This document shows, in pieces, positions 34,962-47,869 of a DNA stretch of 64,000 bases. Every line of letters starts with the position of its first letter. Position 1 is the stretch's first letter. This DNA comes from Oxytricha trifallax (taxonomy: Eukaryota > Ciliophora > Spirotrichea > Sporadotrichida > Oxytrichidae). The stretch spans positions 62,001-126,000 of the forward strand of contig ARYC01000434.1 of the NCBI GenBank assembly GCA_000711775.1, written 5' to 3'. The position numbers were made by a program, and so were the translations under genes. The notes under the pieces are model-generated. The model had not been told where the DNA came from, ran no database searches, and saw only the letters and a list, made by a program, of their open reading frames with translations.

Positions 34962-37900
34962 ATGAACAAAAAGGATGCGCCAACCAAGAAGTCAGCCACT
35001 TCACGATCAAACCCATAGTAATAATAATAGTAGCAAAATCAATAGTAAACAAAACCAAATCAAGCATAAAACGTAGATGCTCAAGGGAGGAAAACTAGAA
35101 CTGGTTAGACCTTTGGGAATGTAACTCAAGTCCCACTCATGACCCCCTACTGATGAACAAAACAGAGATGAAAAGAGTCATAAATTAATGGTTAAGTTTG
35201 ATTGAATTTTTCCAAAAAGCGGTAAAGAAAGGCCTCTAATCCAAGGAGACGAAGTATCAGTAGAGAAAGCAAGAATAGCGGAAGGGGTAACAAAGATGAA
35301 CAAGATAAAATAGAGTTACTGTTACTGCAATAGGTAACAAAAGGCGTCATTAAAAAGCAAAAGGTCAGGGCTAATGATGAAGGAGACAGTGATTACGAAC
35401 TTTTCGATATTAAGATTGATGAAATCAAGTAGAGCAGCTTAAAGTCTAATGATCAGTGAATAAAAGTGGCAAATCTGAAACATTAACAAACGTACCTGCC
35501 AAAAGAGGTCCTAAACCTAAATATGAAGAAAGCAACCGTGCTTAAAAATCTGGCAAAACTCAATAAGAATCGAACTAAGTGGCTGGGGATGCCGAGTATC
35601 CGCATTTGCAGTAAGAGAACTATCTTATGCCTGATTTGAAGAGTTTGATCTACTTCCCACCTTAAGCAGAATAAAAAATGATGATTTTATTATTTTATAA
35701 GTTGAAGAAGAAGCAGATGCTTAAATAAAACTTGAACAAGAGCTAAAACTACAAAAGGACCAATAAGATCAAATTAAAATATAAAGACAGAAGGAGAAAG
35801 ATCAGCAAAAACAGAAAGAGATGTTAATAAAATTGGAAAAATTTAAGCTAGAAGTAGAGAAAAAATGGGAATTAAAACTTTAAGAATAAAGTTTCCAGCC
35901 ATAATCAGTACCAAGAGATTATGAAGATGCTGGTGAGGCTTCTTCTGTTGATGATGAAGATGATAATCCTGACAGAAAGAAAAAAAGTGCAGATCTAAGA
36001 ATGAAGTTCGGGGTCGTGATCATAAGTGCAAATTTTGTGCTAAAACTTACCTTTTTTAACCAACTTTACACATTCACATGAAGAATAAGCATGCTAAAGG
36101 CCCAGATGGTCATTAATATTAACTCAGGAAGTGGCCGTGGAAGACCTAAGGAAAATTCTTGGGGAGTAAGATTTCACAGATTGAGCCACAAGTGATGAAT
36201 TTTTCAAAGCCGGCGACAAAAGTGGTGGTCCCATTGATTCAACACTCGGTTTCAGGGAAGTATACATTTAAATGTATATTAAAAGACTGAAGCCAATCAT
36301 TTAAGAGAAGACCTTAGATGAGCCATAAGGTCTTATAGAGGGAGGTGCAGACCAAAATGAAGAAAGAAAAAATGTTAATTTATATGAAAAAGATGAAGAG
36401 CAAAACTTAGATGAGGATTAGCTATAGGAAGATGAGAAAAAGAAATAAAAGGAATAAAATAATGATGTCACAATGAATAATGATTAAGAAATAGTGAACA
36501 AACAAGAAAGTACAGATTAAATTTAATAAAGTGTATTTATCGAAATAAGGGAAGCATTTAATTTAAAATTCAAATTTAGGAAGAAATATTCTTGTGGGTT
36601 CATTGAGTAGTTGTCTTAAAATCTTATTTATCCTCTTCATCATCATGACTTTCAACTTTTCTTGTTCTTACTGTATTCACGGAAACTATTCGCATTCAGT
36701 TACTGATCTTAAGGTCGTAAAAACCCCTGTACTGTTGGTGCTGCTGCTGAAACCTCAGCTACTTCTTAGTTTGAAAGTGCTATATCAGGATTCAAGCTGG
36801 AGGAGGAAACTCCATTATTTTTACCCAAAATTTAATTATTTTCAGATATTTAACAATTTAAAACATGCAAATCAAAACTTTTTTAGTTTTAATGCTTTAA
36901 CATAAGTGATTAAAGTAATAGGTTTAATTTATAGAGAAATTTTAATAGAGATGTCTTAATTAAATTTAGTCTTAAATTTGTTGATTAAGTCTGCGCATGT
37001 TTTAAATTGTTTAATATCTGAAAATAATTAAATTTTGGGTAAAAATAATGGAGTTTCCTCCTCCAGCTTGAATCCTGATATAGCACTTTCAAACTAAGAA
37101 GTAGCTGAGGTTTCAGCAGCAGCACCAACAGTGCAGGGGTTTTTACGACCTTAAGATCAGTAACTGAATGCGAATAGTTTCCGTGAATACAGTAAGAACA
37201 AGAAAAGTTGAAAGTCATGATGATGAAGAGGATAAATAAGATTTTAAGACAACTACTCAATGAACCCACAAGAATATTTCTTCCTAAATTTGAATTTTAA
37301 ATTAAATGCTTCCCTTATTTCGATAAATACACTTTAATAATAAGAGCAAACAAATTAAGATCAAACTAACTCAGCTATTCCTCTAAACTCTCAAAATAAC
37401 TTTACAAATCAAGCAGGAAGCAACTAACTTGGCACAAAATGGTGAGAAATATAGAAAAAGTGTTGAAGAAAGCCCAAATCTATCTACATTTAGCAGCAAA
37501 TAGAGCAAGATAAACAAGCTTAAGAGCAGCTTAATAAGCAAAAAGAAGAATTTAAAGAAACTGAGAACGGGGGGAAGTGAAAATTAGATACGATGAGTTC
37601 AAGCAGCATCCTTTGTTCTCAAAACTATCGCTCTATGCTGAGGAGATGAAAGACTATATCGAGAAGAAGCAGAATATTAAGCTGCATAAGCAATTTGATC
37701 TTCTTATGCAGCAATTGCAGGAGAAGAAGGAGAAAGAAAACAATAGCTTGTTAATGTGAGAGTTCAAGCTGTGCAACATATTTCAAACTTAAAAGATCTT
37801 TCAAACTGCTAGAATTGTGTAGAGTAGACCCTAAGTTACATTTGTCACTATTAATAACCAGAAAAACGGCAGTTTAAGATTTAAACATGATTCATTCATA

Positions 37901-39013
37901 TATTTTGCATTCAAGATTGAATATGCAATTTTAGAAAAGAAGCAAGAAATCTCTAATAATACACAATTGAAACAAGAGGAAAATCTATAGTAAATTAAAG
38001 ATAATAAGCAAATCTTAGAAGATAAAGCAAAATAAAATTTTGAGGACCAAGAAGATAGCAGTGTGGAGGGAGATGAAGACCTTGATCACGATAACGATGA
38101 GCAGTAAAGGTTAAAAAATAAAGAGGATGAGTTAAGAAAAGACGACAGACTACGAAAGTTCCTCATGATGAGTGAGGAGGAGAAGGATCGACTGACTTGT
38201 GATGAAGTTTTCCCATTGTACCTGAGAGAAATTTCAAAGCGAGTCAATGAGTTTTTCTACAAAATTTGCCTCAGATTCGTACTTGTAGGTAGAGAGTGCT
38301 TGAACGAGCACGACTGGCTTAAACGCAGAGATCACTTTTTAAAGACTGTTATATTGCATAAAGATGAAATTCTTGATATGTTAAAGGACCAAGAGAAGAG
38401 AGAAGAAAAAGCTTAATGAGAAGAAATGGAGAAAATGGAGGCTGAATTAGAAGAGAAGGAAATGGAAGATGATGATGGGGAGTCTTTGGGTAAAACAAAA
38501 ATGATGAGAAAGAGCAATAAAATGGAAGAACAATTGAGTTAAACATAATTGAGAATTGCTAAAACTAAAGAGAAAACTGTATCTTAAAACCAAGCAATAG
38601 TTAAGGAGGAATGGACTTATAGTATTGCAGAAAAGCCTGTAAATAAACATAAAGAGGATGTAGAAATGATTAATCAAACTGATGAAAAAGATGACAAAGA
38701 ATATATTGATACTACAATTAAGAATAAAGCTATACCTGATTCAGATTAGAAAATCGAAGAGCCAATTGATAGTAAAAACGATGATGAAGTTGACTAATCT
38801 CAGAAGCATGATTACGATGAAGAAGAGGAGGAAGATATATACATCCCTAAAGCTGAATACACAGCAGTGTGCAATGCAGACTTCACACCACTAATTTGCA
38901 ACGATTTTTTGTCTGAATTCTTGGACATAGAGCACGGGGCTTGCCAGACTGATAGAACAGAAGCTATAGATCTCACAAGAAATTATAAAATTAAAATGTA
39001 ATAAAATTATTGA
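34962..39013 (+). CDS. C2H2 zinc-finger / AT-hook protein with acidic C-terminal half, interrupted by a palindromic IES
   Basis: A Met at 34962 (MNKKDAPTKKSA) opens into a Gln tract coded by TAA, TAG and CAA. Coiled, charged sequence follows. Then comes a C2H2 finger CKFCAKTYLFQPTLHIHMKN with the closing His (36030) and an AT-hook GRGRPKE (36135), which together suggest a DNA-binding nuclear protein. After the palindromic insert (36522-37332) the protein continues with KIRYDEFKQHPLFSKLSLYA, FVTINNQKNGSLRFKHDSF, TCDEVFPLYLREISKRVNEF and very acidic stretches, to a TGA at 39011. In-frame TGA codons at about 37757 and 38417 sit inside otherwise unbroken frames. The length is about 1,050 residues. 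No family name could be given. Confidence 0.65.
36522..37340. mobile_element. 811-bp palindromic IES with 8-bp pointer TTTAATAA
   Basis: Two arms of about 340 bases (36530-36869 and 36994-37332) are near-perfect inverted copies around a 124-base spacer. TTTAATAA lies at both edges (36522-36529 and 37333-37340). Removing the insert plus one repeat joins TDQIQQ to QEQTNQDQ in frame within the zinc-finger gene. Read on the plus strand, the right arm itself looks coding (NPDIALSNQEVAEVSAAAPT, then VESHDDEEDK), and the left arm carries its inverted copy, so the IES seems to hold a duplicated gene fragment. Confidence 0.8.
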
Positions 39014-39342
39014 GTATTTTTTATATTTAATGGATAAATTTCTGTTACTGGATAGTATCACATGGACAAGCATGCGCACATATAGCTATTAATGGATGAT
39101 AAACAAAAACCAATATTACTGAATATATATATATATCAATTATGAAATAATTTAGTAACATAAAATATATAAATTATGAAATTACTTTCAGATCTAACAA
39201 AGTTTTTAATTATTTGATAAATAATTTTAAGATATTTTAATCTTTAAATTACAAAGAATTATATTTATAGTTAATTCAATGATATAATATTAGAATAATA
39301 GAATTTTGAATAAGTTTCACAAAACAATTAATTTTAGGAAAA

Positions 39343-42300
39343 ATGGTACTTTAATTAATTATTTTTAACATTTATCCTCATTGTATGTGTTTTAATGTGA
39401 AATTTAATTTGATCATGAAGTTTACTCATCAGTTTGTGCTAATTATCATTAAGAACTTGGCATTTTGGTTATCTCTCCAAAAGACAAAGAAATCAAGCTT
39501 TACAAGTTAAAGCAAATTATGATATTATTTTATGCATTTTTAAAAAAAATTAATTCTATGAATTAATATAATTAAAAAGCAAAACTGACAAAAAGTGACG
39601 CTTTAAGATCACTTCTCATTCATAGCTGAATTCATAGTGGCATGTTTACACATTGAATAATATGGTGTGAATAGTAGACCCATTTTATGTGTGGGGAGTA
39701 ATATGGGGGAGGTAGCGATTTACTATATTGATGAACTTATAATTAATTCAGTGACAAGAGTCAAGGAAAATAGTAAATTCAAGAGGGCCTTACACACCTA
39801 CAATTATAAAAGGTGTATTTTTTTAATATTAATTATTGATAATTATATTTCAATTTCTTCATGAGATGTAATGGGAATAGTGGCGACCCTTAACAATTTA
39901 AAACTATGACTAGGAAAAATCTAACTAGATCAATTACTAGATCGAGCAATCTAAACAACAATCAAGAATTTTTTGAAATAAGTTGAAATTTAAATGCAAA
40001 TTAATTAATTATAAATCAAATATGTAATATAGAAATGAATCATATATATCTTAATTTTTTTCCTGGTTTCTTGTTATTTTCCTTCTTATTTTGAACCATT
40101 AGGATGATTGTAAATTTTATCTTTATTTTTGAGCTAATCTTCCAGTCTTCTGCATAGTCCTACTTTTGCTCTTGCCTCGTGCAACCCCTGCAAAAATTAA
40201 ATGTTAAATATTTATATTGTAACTTACATTTTAAATGCATAACACTGCACCTTTTGATCAGACATTTCTTCAATTATTCCTCAAACTACAGAGAATGAAC
40301 TAACTCAGATAAGATGCGTGAGAGAAATTAGTCTCATTATTACTTCCAAACGGTTATGTGAAAATATTTTATGCCTTTGATCTCAATGAGGTGTGGAAGA
40401 CTTCAAACAAGTTCAGGGAGTAAGCTTATCAAACAGCATAATAAATTTCGATGTCTCCACTAAAATAGGTCTCATGTAATTTGAGGCACAGAAGATAAAT
40501 TGATACTTATAGATCCCTATGTTTTTGGCATTATAAACTCGAATCAGGCTCATTAATGCGAAATCATCTCCCTCTATATTCATGATGAATAAAAGCAGAT
40601 TATTACTACAGGCTCAGTTATATCTAGAAATGTTTGGCATGCCTGCCGATTGGGGAAGATACAAACTATGAAGGATATATAAGTTGCCAACCACACTCCT
40701 AAATTTGCATCATCTGTTTTTGATAAACAGCATGCCCAATTATTTTCTGGATGTTAGGCTTTAAATAATTGGGAGCCAAAAATTGAAATTAAGGCTTTAT
40801 AGTTTAAGACTCTCTCCCGTATTATAAAATTACAAATCTTCATAGATTCCTCTTATAATTATTTCTTTTTATACTAAAAGAGAGAAAGATGCTAGATTAA
40901 ATGAAAGTCGATTCATAGTAATAAAATCAAAAAGTATTCACGCATGGTGAAAATAAAAATGGCAAGGTTTTAGTCACAAACTCAAGTGAGTTGGTTGATG
41001 TTATTATCACTGAGAAAGAAGACACAGACTTCTTAGTGACTGTAGACTAAGAAAATCTTCTGAGAGTTTTGTCAGTGAAATCTAGTTCAACTACTTTCTC
41101 TTATAAAATTCCAATGAAGTAAGCACCATTTCATTTTGATGCATTTTATTCAGAAAACTGATAACAGCTGTCGCTATTTTTAGCCAATAATATTTAATTC
41201 TTAATTTTATTATTCTTAACTCCCCAATTTTATCCTTAATTTACAAACGGGGTTTTATAAGAAAGTAAGTTAAAGTGCTGTTTTAAACACCTTATATTTT
41301 TAGTGAGTGAGTTCTGGGTTGTTGGTGGGTGTTGGCAAGGAAAATTAATGATACGGACCAATCCTAACAAAGACAATAATTTCACAGTGACGGCTAAGTG
41401 TAGAATTGGTCATAAAGATGAAATTCTAGCTATTGAAAGTTCAACTCAGTATATTGTTAACAGCGGAGTCGATGGCTTGGTATCGATATGGAATTTGTTT
41501 TCTGGAATCCTTAAATGCGCCATTGCTCTACCTCCACCTTCTAAAATGAAACTGAGGAGAATAATTAGAATAATGCATTTAAATAAACAAATCTTGAATT
41601 ATTGAGAGACTTAAGCGATTAATAAGCTTCTCAAAATAAACAAGATGATGATCTCAATCAAAATCTATAACTAAATATGATTATAAATTGTTATATTTGC
41701 ATATAATTTATTTAAATTTAATGAATTATATTCAATTATTTATTATTCTTGAAACTTTATAAAGCATATCATATATTTTGAACATTTATAGTATTTTGAA
41801 TGATAGAGATACTTTTAGTCAAATATCACAACCTAAATCCCATGCGTCAATAAAAAAAAGAAGCTGCTTCTAAAATAATTATCATTATATAACGAAGAGA
41901 AAGTAATCCTAGATCCAGAAAGACCAGAAGGACAAGCAACTATAAATATCAAGAAAACAATAATAGGCCTCTGTCTCCTCCCTATGAACCGAATTTCGTG
42001 TGTGTCTTGAAAGAAGGCGGTGACATATATGTTTTAGATGCATCTAATGGCACTTTAGCTTATGAATTATAATTTATAATATGTAAACTTTAAATTTAAT
42101 CAAAAACTTAATATATTAAAAAGTATTCTTATAGATCAAACGCAGGTGGAGATAGAGCACTCATTAAAAATGTAAGTTACAAAAAACATATCTTTAATTT
42201 TTTTTTTATAGTAGTCTACCTGGTAAGACCACAGGTGCAGCTGGACTGGTGCTTCGCAGAGTGACAGAGAGAGCAGACATAGAAGTTGAATTTTACGATG

Positions 42301-43069
42301 AAGATGAAGAAGTGGATGATGGACAGGAAGAATAGCACTAATCAGAGAAATTTTCATTTTTGATTTTCTTAATAAGTATTAGTATTAAAGTTATTAAAAT
42401 AATTAATTAATTAAAGTTTTCGTATTATAAATCATAAATATTTAGCAAAAGTGAAAATAAACTCAAATTGGGCTTGTGACAAAGAGAATTAGAGGCTTTT
42501 CGTAGTTGTAGATGTTGGAAAGGCTATTATATTTGATATTTCAATTATCACAGAATCGAAGCTTGGAACTCTAACCGAGAATAACCTCTAGAAATCTCAT
42601 ATAAACCCAACTAAGAATATTTATTCGGTAAGCTTATCAACAGTCCATAGAAAAAGAAGGCTAAGAGTGACGTGAAATGGAAGGTCATTAAGCCTTGGTT
42701 TGCAGCTCACAACATTCATAAAATGAACACTTCCCTCATTGTCTCAGTTAGATATGCTTCACACATCAAAGTGTTTATAACATCAACCAGTAACGGCAGG
42801 TTAAACTTTAGAGTAATAATTCTAGCATAGATTTTCTTGGTGTTTTTTAAATAAATATTATTACTTAGAATACTAGATTCATATATTCTATAAATTTTAT
42901 TTTATGAAATACGTTAACTTAAAACTGGGACCCCTCAAAGATAATGGAGGTTGCTTAACATGTCAGATGAGAAAACAAGAAAAAAGAATTGGCTAAAGAT
43001 GAAATTAAAATGGAAGAAATCAAGAGAAAAGTAAAGTAAAATCTTTCAAGCCTATAATTCAAAGATTGA
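39343..43069 (+). CDS. WD-repeat (beta-propeller) protein broken by several IESs
   Basis: Successive plus-strand segments read as propeller blades: NYHQELGILVISPKDKEIKL (39440), SRPILCVGSNMGEVAIYYID (39675), LLLPNGYVKIFYAFDLNEVW (40340), DKLILIDPYVFGIINSN then ITTGSVISRNVW (40500-40650), VLVTNSSELVDVII (40965), ILAIESSTQYIVNSGVDGLV then SIWN (41425-41500), FVCVLKEGGDIYVLDASNGT (42000) and SLIVSVRYASHIKVFITSTS (42735). The acidic part near 42290 and a Lys-rich tail end at a TGA at 43067. Non-coding inserts lie at about 39520-39590, 39810-39870, 41170-41300, 41650-41810, 42080-42210, 42360-42450 and 42820-42960. The insert at about 42170 begins GTAAGT and ends TATAG and may be a true intron. 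The role is probably scaffold; ciliary WD proteins are one possibility. Confidence 0.65.
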
Positions 43070-43439
43070 CTATATATTATCATCGACATCATAAAATCTT
43101 ACTATAAAATATCCTATCTATGCTGGGACAAAATGCTTGACAATTATTATAATCCTAATTTCATTGATTTACTTTGTGTAATAACAAAAATATAATAATT
43201 TAGAAATATTTTCACTCTACTAATCTGAGTAAACTTCCTTGGTATGTTTAATCTTATTTTTCCTATTTTACTCATAAAGCTGTATTGAAATCTCGCTTAT
43301 CACTACCCAATTTTATCTCTCCTTTCTTTAATTAAATTGTATATTCTTTTTTATTTAAGGCCTCTGCATATTTAGTTATCATCTCAGGACTGCATTGATT
43401 ATTGAATTATTTAAACACATGGGATTTTTAAAGTAATTT

Positions 43440-44510
43440 GATTAATAATAATCCATCTATTTTGTTGAAATAATGTAAATTACTATTGGTATCATCTCCA
43501 GTTCTTTTTGAGTCGTCTCCTCCTCTCTCACTGCTCTGAGAACTTTTAGATGTTTATTGTTGTTTTTTCACTGTTTACTGAGATATCACATATGGTGATG
43601 GAGACGTCCCCTTGTAGAAGTATTTTTTGGTTTCTCTCAATTCGTCTACTAATTGAAACAAAATATAAACGATTTTCGAATATCTGTTTTATGAATTGTT
43701 TATTGGTAAAATATTATCAATATAATATACAATCTAGTTTGCCAGTTTGATCATTGACCTTCTCTTTAATTCCTCCGATTCTGCTCATGACTTGATAAGT
43801 GGCCTCATCAGGAAGTTAATAGGCGTGTTACAAGTCTTTTATGTCAGTAGAGGGATACTGTGCTATTTTCTTGTCCATAGTAGTCATTAACTAATCGAAT
43901 TTCTTCTTGTTTTTGTAGTAGCACTGATGCAGATTGGGGAACAAGTCTTTATAGAATATTTTATAAATAATCAAACTTATCGTAATAATGCTTTTGAAAA
44001 ATAAGAGGAAAACTCTAATTGAAAACGAAAATTAGTTATATATATAAATATTAGTTATACAAAGACAAAAATGTTATCATTGTCAAGCGTTGACATCAAT
44101 ATATTGACTTTCATATATTCTGCCATCTTTCCATTTTCTTGTGTTGCTCCCTTTCACTTCTCTGGTCCCTCGAGTTTTCTGTCTGTCGCTTCCAAGGATT
44201 TTCACCAACCTATTGCTCAAATATTATTATTTTAAGATATGTTATTTATAACTTACAGAATTTATTGAGTGATCACCATCTTTTGCTTCAACATTCTTCT
44301 CATACTTATTTTTATTAAATAAATTATTAATTACTTATATTTTTCTTAATATAAATCATGATTAATTTATCTTTCAATCCAAAAGATCTTTCACGCTTCA
44401 AATCTTTACCCAGGAGGCAAGCTGCCGAGCCCTCTTCATCTCTTAATGTTTGCGAGGCCCAACACTCCATGCATTTTCTTTCTGGATTTTGCTATCATTT
44501 GCTATCTTCT
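43440..44510 (-). CDS. unrecognised protein, IES-interrupted
   Basis: Minus-strand blocks include ECMECWASQTLRDEEGSAAC (about 44440), then a segment at 44090-44220 (KMAEYMKVNILMSTLDND in one frame), FPNLHQCYYKNKKKFDQLMT with DKKIAQYPSTDIKDL (43800-43950), SRIGGIKEKVNDQTGKL (43735-43790) and, after an 85-bp insert, VDELRETKKYFYKGTSPSP with a Gln/Ser-rich tail (43470-43648). Order is consistent with one gene. No domain was recognised. The 5' end was not found. Confidence 0.5.
43649..43736 (-). other. 85-bp IES with pointer TAG
   Basis: On the coding strand TAG stands at both edges (plus-strand CTA at 43649-43651 and 43734-43736). Excision joins TGKL to VDELRETKK in frame. The insert is non-coding and AT-rich. 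Confidence 0.65.
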
Positions 44511-45527
44511 CTTAGATGACACTTATCTTGATTTTCAATTTAAACAAAACCATATGGCATTTTATTACTATTATGATACGACACACACATACTTCCATTT
44601 CTGTTAAGTTCACTATGTCTAAAAAGGCTTTGTTTATTTCAGAGCAATGTTAGCTCTAGGTCTAGATTGAGCAATCTACGATAAATTCGAGATTATTAAG
44701 TGATCAAGTATGCTAATAATCTATTGCTTAGTTTAATCATGAATGGAAATATAAGCGAAAGTTTGATTAGGATTAAGGATATGGGTCGATGCTTTGGAGT
44801 TAATTGTGAAGTGATTCATACAGTGAGGTATTCTAAGGCAAGTCTAGAATATTTGCTCCATTTGTTATTAAAGCTGTGTAATTTATATTTTTACGCTTTT
44901 CTTTGGTGTTGTTAGCAAAGCCCTTGGAGCTCTTAAATCTATTGCTAGTTAAATAAATTAAAAATATCATTTAGATTTTTATGATCAAAGAACGAAATAA
45001 AATGATAGAATTGGGAAATTCTTTGATTTAATCGAAAACAGCACTCTTATAGTGTAGAGCTGCGTTATGTTAAATTTATTATGAATATTTTCGGGTTCCA
45101 CGGTTAATTGGCTTGAAATTTCTGGAAAAATGCTTTTAATTAGAAGTGGAAGAATGCTAGCCAAGGAATATGTCACATAGTTAAATTTAATTATAAATCA
45201 GTGGAATTTAGTATTAATTTGCTTTAAAAATAGTTCATACATGGTTTATTAGACAATCTTGATTGAGAAATTAACTTTACTATTGAAAGGTAGTGCTCTC
45301 CTGAGAGGGGGGGAACATAAAAAATATATAATAATTTTATTGAAATATTAATTCAAATCTAGAATCATTTATATTACATTTATTTAGTTATACAGACCGA
45401 ATCAAGATTTCTAAGAATCAGAATAGTCAAAATCACATAATTTTTATTCAAATTTATTGATATAAAATGATTATATTATTTAAAAATTATCAGAAAATAA
45501 AACTAAATTTCAATGCTTTTATTGATT
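44511..45527. other. mixed DNA without a clear gene
   Basis: A plus-strand stretch at 44640-44950 reads partly like protein (MLALGLDQAIYDKFEI in one frame, RYSKASLEYLLHLLLKL in another) but I could not settle a frame. The rest is AT-rich. A run of seven G lies near 45306. Confidence 0.3.
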
Positions 45528-45692
45528 AAATTATTTGTCTTTTTATATATTACGTTCTCCTTGCATTTAGAAATATTTATTAGCACTAACAAACAAAATA
45601 AAATTTTATTTAACGAGTGTTGCCTCTATTATTTAAAAATTATTTCTAAATGCAAGGAAAACGTAATATATATATATAAATACAAATAATTT
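45528..45692. mobile_element. small MITE or foldback (165 bp)
   Basis: Arms of about 47-51 bases (45528-45574 and 45642-45692) share ATTACGTT-TCCTTGCATTTAGAAAT in inverted orientation, around a 67-base non-coding centre. It carries no gene. Confidence 0.7.
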
Positions 45693-47869
45693 AAGAAGTT
45701 CGTAAGACCGTATTAATAAGAATGTGATTTTAGTGATTTCCATTTTAATTCTTTATAAAAAGTCTAAAAACAAATTTTTGGAGTCTGATTTAATTTCTTA
45801 AGATATAAAATATATGCCTTAAATCAACTTTTTCATATCGAGTAAAGTAGTGTAATTCTGATCATTAAGACCTCGCTGAGCTTGAATATCAAATAAGAAT
45901 CAATTTATCTTCAAACGCGCAAAGATATAAGCAAAGTTAGCAATTTTCAGCAATTTACTAATATAACCATTAACTATTCATTTTTGAGGTTTTGAGGGCC
46001 TCAAAAGATGCTCACGGGAATTCATGAGCTAACCTTGAATTAAGCAAATTCACTTATTTTGGGCTCCTCAGCAAGAGTGTGACACTGGAACACATGTTAC
46101 ATAGTCATCTTTAAAAGTTAATAGGGGATCATTTTATTAATTTTAGAATTTCTGAAAATTTGTTCAAAACCGAAATTTTTCCCGTTAAAATTCAACTTCA
46201 AATATATTTTTCCAATAAACTCCCGAAGATAATGAATACGGTCAATTAGACCACGCACGAAGTCACAATCATATTTGTAAAATCTTTATAACGTGCAAAG
46301 ATACAGCTATTTGATTCGTAATAGCATTTATAAGTTGAAAGCTGATCTATATTTTAACTCTAAATAATAGGTTCATCTATTATATATAAAAACAAATGTC
46401 AAAAATTATAATATATAATAAATAAGTTTTAAACAGATTTTATGATTAATAATAATACTTTTTATGTGTAGAAACAATTAGAAAATAAATTAAGCTAAAT
46501 GATTATTTCAATTATTTTTTTTAAAAAATAAGAATTCTTAATTTAAAATTTTTCGAAAATTCTTAATATGTCCTGGACTTTTTCTCAAATGATTAAATCT
46601 TTATAATTATAGCATAAAATTTATTTAAAATGCCAATTTTAAATAAATTTGATTTGTAAGACTAATAATTAAAATACAGAACTATCATAGTTTTTTATTT
46701 CAACTTACAATTTTAAAATTAAAATCACTTTTTAAGTAAAATTCTGTTCAATAATCAATTTTTACTTATAAAATATAATTTATAAGACAAATAATTATGG
46801 TAGTTATCTAACTTTAATTAATACTGATTTGTCACTAGTAAATTAAATCAAATCAATTGTTTTGGTCTCTCTTATTCCCTTATTTTATAAATATTATTCT
46901 GAGTGAGTATTTCTCTGCTCTAAACTGCGATGTTATTTGTCAGGATGCAAAGATAGCTTAGTATTTAAAACCAATGTCATATTGTCTGAGCTTTATATAA
47001 ATTTATCTCAAAAATTGGGTTTGGTCAATGATTTTTAATAACTTTTGAATCATATTCGAATAAATTTCGTTAGAGTTAAGAGCATAATGAAATCTTCAGT
47101 ATTTTAAAATATGAAGTAGGATAAATCATTTAAAAAAATTGAATAAATTTATTTTTAAAAATTGAAAATTCTTTAAGTTTACACCTATCAATCTTTGCAC
47201 AAATATATTTTTAGTTAACTTATATAAATTTTGCCATTTATTATTCTCACTAACCATTTAAATTAGAATTTTTTAATAGATAAATCTTAAATTGAATTTT
47301 AATTCTTCTCATAATGTTTAAATTATTCTATCTACTCCTTTAAGTAAGTTCTTTAAAATACTGTAAATACCTCTTACTATATAAAGTCTTCCCATTGATA
47401 AAATCGAATTCATAGTCACATGATTCTTTGTTCAAACATTTATGATTAGTTATTTATTATTGCGCACTATTCCTAAGTTCAATTTTTAATTAACATTTTA
47501 ATTCCAGGGGTTTGTGTCTACTTATATTTATTAAGCTTTGTCTAGGGAGTGATCTTAATTTATCTCGTTTTCTTGCGGATGTTATTCCATCATGAATTTA
47601 TAATATAAATATCCAGATAGATTAATCATTAATTTTAACATAGGCTTTTTAACTGAACATATGATACAGCTATGCTAAATATATAGGGTAAAACTTAAAT
47701 TGTAAATAATACTTATATAGTGCCATTACTTTAACTTATATTCATAAAAAGCAGGAGTGTTCCAGAGACATATTGTAACTCTTTTTTAACATAGAGTTCT
47801 CATTTCATAAAGTAAATTTTTAACATTAACAGAAGGTAATAATTGAAATCTTAAATTATTTATGTAGGA
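45693..47869. other. AT-rich DNA, no gene seen
   Basis: A slightly GC-richer patch at 45840-46280 has no coherent frame. Elsewhere the DNA is strongly AT-rich with no repeats that I can follow. Confidence 0.35.

Noticed and set aside
36594..37269. Two similar hydrophobic ORFs of 103 and 94 residues on opposite strands, resembling a secreted or membrane protein
   Set aside because: They are antisense readings of the two arms of the palindromic IES. The opposite strand of each arm has better coding character, and the hydrophobic reading is its shadow.
40060..40195. Minus-strand basic segment (GVARGKSKSRTMQKTGRLAQ) after a TTTTTGCAG that could be a last exon
   Set aside because: Too short, no partner segment, and located inside the span of the plus-strand WD gene. 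Coding is possible but unsupported.
46860..47010. Minus-strand LHPDK motif suggesting a DnaJ J-domain
   Set aside because: The expected helices before and after HPD are not visible in any frame, so this is probably chance.
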